Source: Planctomycetota bacterium (GTDB lineage Bacteria; Planctomycetota; UBA1135). Taken from it: 6,327 nt of DNA. Under the pieces are notes generated by a model. It searched no databases. It saw only the letters and a list, made by a program, of their open reading frames with translations, and was not told the DNA's origin. Position 1 is the stretch's first letter; the number at the start of each line of letters is the position of its first letter. Shown here piece by piece: positions 5,597 through 6,327 of the stretch. Made by a program: the position numbers and the translations under genes. Where the stretch lies: the NCBI GenBank assembly GCA_003501525.1, contig DNPI01000207.1, positions 1-6,327 of the forward strand, in the 5' to 3' direction.

Positions 5597-5911
5597 ATGT
5601 CTCGTCGATGCGAAGTCACAGGTAAAGGTACCCGAAGCGGGCGAAGAATCGCTCGTCGGGGGCTCCCTAAGAAGAAAGGCGGAGTCGGGCTTAAATGTAC
5701 TGGTGTTTCGCTTAGAACTTTTAAGTCGAATGTCCATAAGGTACGGGTCCTTTTGCCAAATGGGACTGTTCGCAGGATGAAGTTGGCAACGTCGGTGATT
5801 AAGAAGGGGGTTATTACTGTGACTCTCGATGGTCGCAAGCAAACCATCCCACTTGTGAAGGCTCTGAGAGGGCGTAATAGGGCTTTTCTGAAGGCGAAGG
5901 ACGAAGCTTAA
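5597..5911 (+). CDS. rpmB: Large ribosomal subunit protein bL28
   Basis: Component of the 50S ribosomal subunit. The MSRRCEVTGKGTRSG opening is the hallmark of bL28, followed by RRGLPKKKGGVGLKCTGVS (20-38), TFKSNVHKVRVLLPNGTV (41-58) and an IKKG motif (68-71). The very basic composition fits. It has Cys5 and Cys34 but no CxxC pairs, so it is a non-zinc form. At 104 residues it is longer than the common 62-78, because residues from about 77 form a basic C-terminal tail; tails of this size are known in some lineages. ATG 5597 is chosen because it matches the family start. The open frame reaches back to 5354, but that part is promoter and riboswitch DNA. An AGGTGG (5572-5577) lies 19 nt upstream, rather far for a Shine-Dalgarno. 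It diverges from the gcv operon and precedes the HU gene. Confidence 0.95.
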   Translation: MSRRCEVTGKGTRSGRRIARRGLPKKKGGVGLKCTGVSLRTFKSNVHKVRVLLPNGTVRRMKLATSVIKKGVITVTLDGRKQTIPLVKALRGRNRAFLKAKDEA

Positions 5912-5948
5912 ATACCCATCTTTTGGGGTGATTTGAGGGGGGGATTCC

Positions 5949-5977
5949 TTGACGTGGACCTTCCCGCCCCTCAGGAT
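5949..5977 (+). promoter_or_regulatory. Weak candidate promoter for the HU gene
   Basis: TTGACG (5949-5954) is a good -35 (5/6), but the best -10 at 17 bp, CAGGAT (5972-5977), matches only 3/6. The -35 lies in the loop of the GC-rich hairpin. HU could instead be co-transcribed from the rpmB promoter. Low confidence. Confidence 0.25.
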
Positions 5978-6038
5978 AGGTCAATCGGGTTTCCCCCGGT
6001 TCCACCTTTCTTTTTGTACACCCCTATTTGCCCCCAAC

Positions 6039-6044
6039 AGGAGA
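6039..6044 (+). promoter_or_regulatory. Shine-Dalgarno for the HU gene
   Basis: AGGAGA lies 7 nt upstream of ATG 6052 and is the strongest ribosome-binding site in the window. It fixes the HU start and fits a highly expressed protein. Confidence 0.85.
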
Positions 6045-6051
6045 CAATCGC

Positions 6052-6327
6052 ATGAACAAGCGCGAATTGATTGATTACGTCTGCCAAAATCTTGAAACCA
6101 CAAAAGCTGGCGCAGAAGAAACCGTTAACGTTGTCCTTCGGGCAATCCAAGAAGGTATTGCCAATGATGACAGTGTTTCTGTTGCTGGTTTTGGTACCTG
6201 GAATAAGCGTTTTCGCTCTGCTCGGACTGGCCGGAATCCCCAGACAGGAGAACCGCTTCAGATCGCAGCAAGTACTACAGTTGGCTTTAAGCCAGCCAAG
6301 GCTTGGAAGGAGGAGTTGAACTCCTCT
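6052..6327 (+). CDS. HU/IHF-family DNA-binding protein (runs off window end)
   Basis: Small dimeric nucleoid protein that bends and compacts DNA. I translated 92 codons from ATG 6052 to the window edge with no stop. The MNKRELIDYVCQNLE opening and VAGFGTWNKR (44-53) are typical, as is the beta-arm signature RTGRNPQTGEPLQI (58-71). Pro63 in RNP is the residue that intercalates into DNA in HU and IHF. FKPAKAWKEELN (79-90) forms the usual C-terminal helix. HU proteins are about 90-95 residues, so the stop should lie within a few codons beyond the window and the gene is essentially complete here. HU is more likely than IHF because the gene is next to rpmB rather than pheT or rpsA and shows no obvious IHF features. 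The two cannot be told apart firmly from the sequence alone. Confidence 0.95.
   Translation, partial: MNKRELIDYVCQNLETTKAGAEETVNVVLRAIQEGIANDDSVSVAGFGTWNKRFRSARTGRNPQTGEPLQIAASTTVGFKPAKAWKEELNSS

Larger units (their letters stand above)
5912..6051 (+). other. rpmB-HU spacer with GC-rich hairpin, possible weak terminator
   Basis: This 140-nt spacer has no gene. GAGGGG+GGG (5935-5943) can pair with CCC+g+CCCCTC (5963-5972), a 9-bp GC stem with one bulge and a 19-nt loop. A smaller stem is CGGG (5986-5989) with CCCG (5995-5998), followed by a T-rich stretch ending at about 6015. Neither hairpin is followed directly by a clean T-tract, so termination after rpmB is uncertain; an RNA-processing or pausing role is equally possible. 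Confidence 0.35.

Noticed and set aside
5506..6005. Minus-strand frames opposite rpmB
   Set aside because: They lie antisense to a well-supported ribosomal protein gene and show no recognisable protein features.
6071..6319. 82-residue plus-strand reading frame near the window end
   Set aside because: It is a shifted frame of the HU gene, whose own frame (from 6052) has a strong Shine-Dalgarno and all HU motifs.
1..6327. Mobile element, CRISPR array, tRNA/rRNA or defence system
   Set aside because: I saw no terminal repeats, transposase, spaced direct repeats or tRNA-like cloverleaf; the window is fully explained by core metabolic and housekeeping genes.

Overview
This window is a compact stretch of bacterial chromosome built around a glycine-cleavage operon. 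The operon reads leftward (minus strand). It diverges from a rightward pair of housekeeping genes for ribosomal protein L28 and a HU-type DNA-binding protein. The phylum is not clear from the sequence. The P-protein is split into GcvPA and GcvPB, and octanoyl/lipoyl transfer is done by a LipM/LplA-type protein rather than a LipB-type one. Both differ from the E. coli arrangement and occur in many unrelated phyla. No phage, insertion-sequence, CRISPR or other accessory signal is visible.

Minus-strand layout, in order of transcription: a sigma70-like promoter (5498-5526), a single glycine riboswitch aptamer (5387-5480), a switchable leader ending in a strong intrinsic terminator (5327-5350), then gcvT (5323-4232), gcvH (4227-3844), gcvPA (3841-2477), gcvPB (2480-1026), a lipoate ligase/octanoyltransferase-family gene (1023-310) and the N-terminal 99 codons of thymidylate synthase thyA (298 to the window edge). 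Junctions are 4, 2, -4, 2 and 11 nt, so this is almost certainly one transcription unit. The four enzyme genes encode T, H and both halves of P. The fifth gene probably makes or attaches the octanoyl/lipoyl arm carried by GcvH. ThyA uses the 5,10-methylene-THF that the T-protein makes. The L-protein gene (lpd) is not in the window.

The control region is dense. The leader can fold into mutually exclusive helices: aptamer P1, an anti-P1 helix, possible antiterminators and the terminator. This fits a glycine-activated (ON) transcriptional switch. The terminator U-tract stops 3 nt before the likely TTG start of gcvT. Upstream, the -35 boxes of the gcv promoter and of the oppositely directed rpmB promoter form the two arms of one 19-bp inverted repeat (5521-5539).

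On the plus strand, rpmB (5597-5911) is followed by a 140-nt spacer containing a GC-rich hairpin. A HU-family gene then begins at 6052 with a good Shine-Dalgarno and runs off the window end at about its expected full length.

The gene families are all well known. The parts that merit a second look are the placement of thyA under a glycine riboswitch, the architecture of the switch, the shared palindromic -35 region, and the run of TTG/GTG start codons mostly lacking Shine-Dalgarno sequences.
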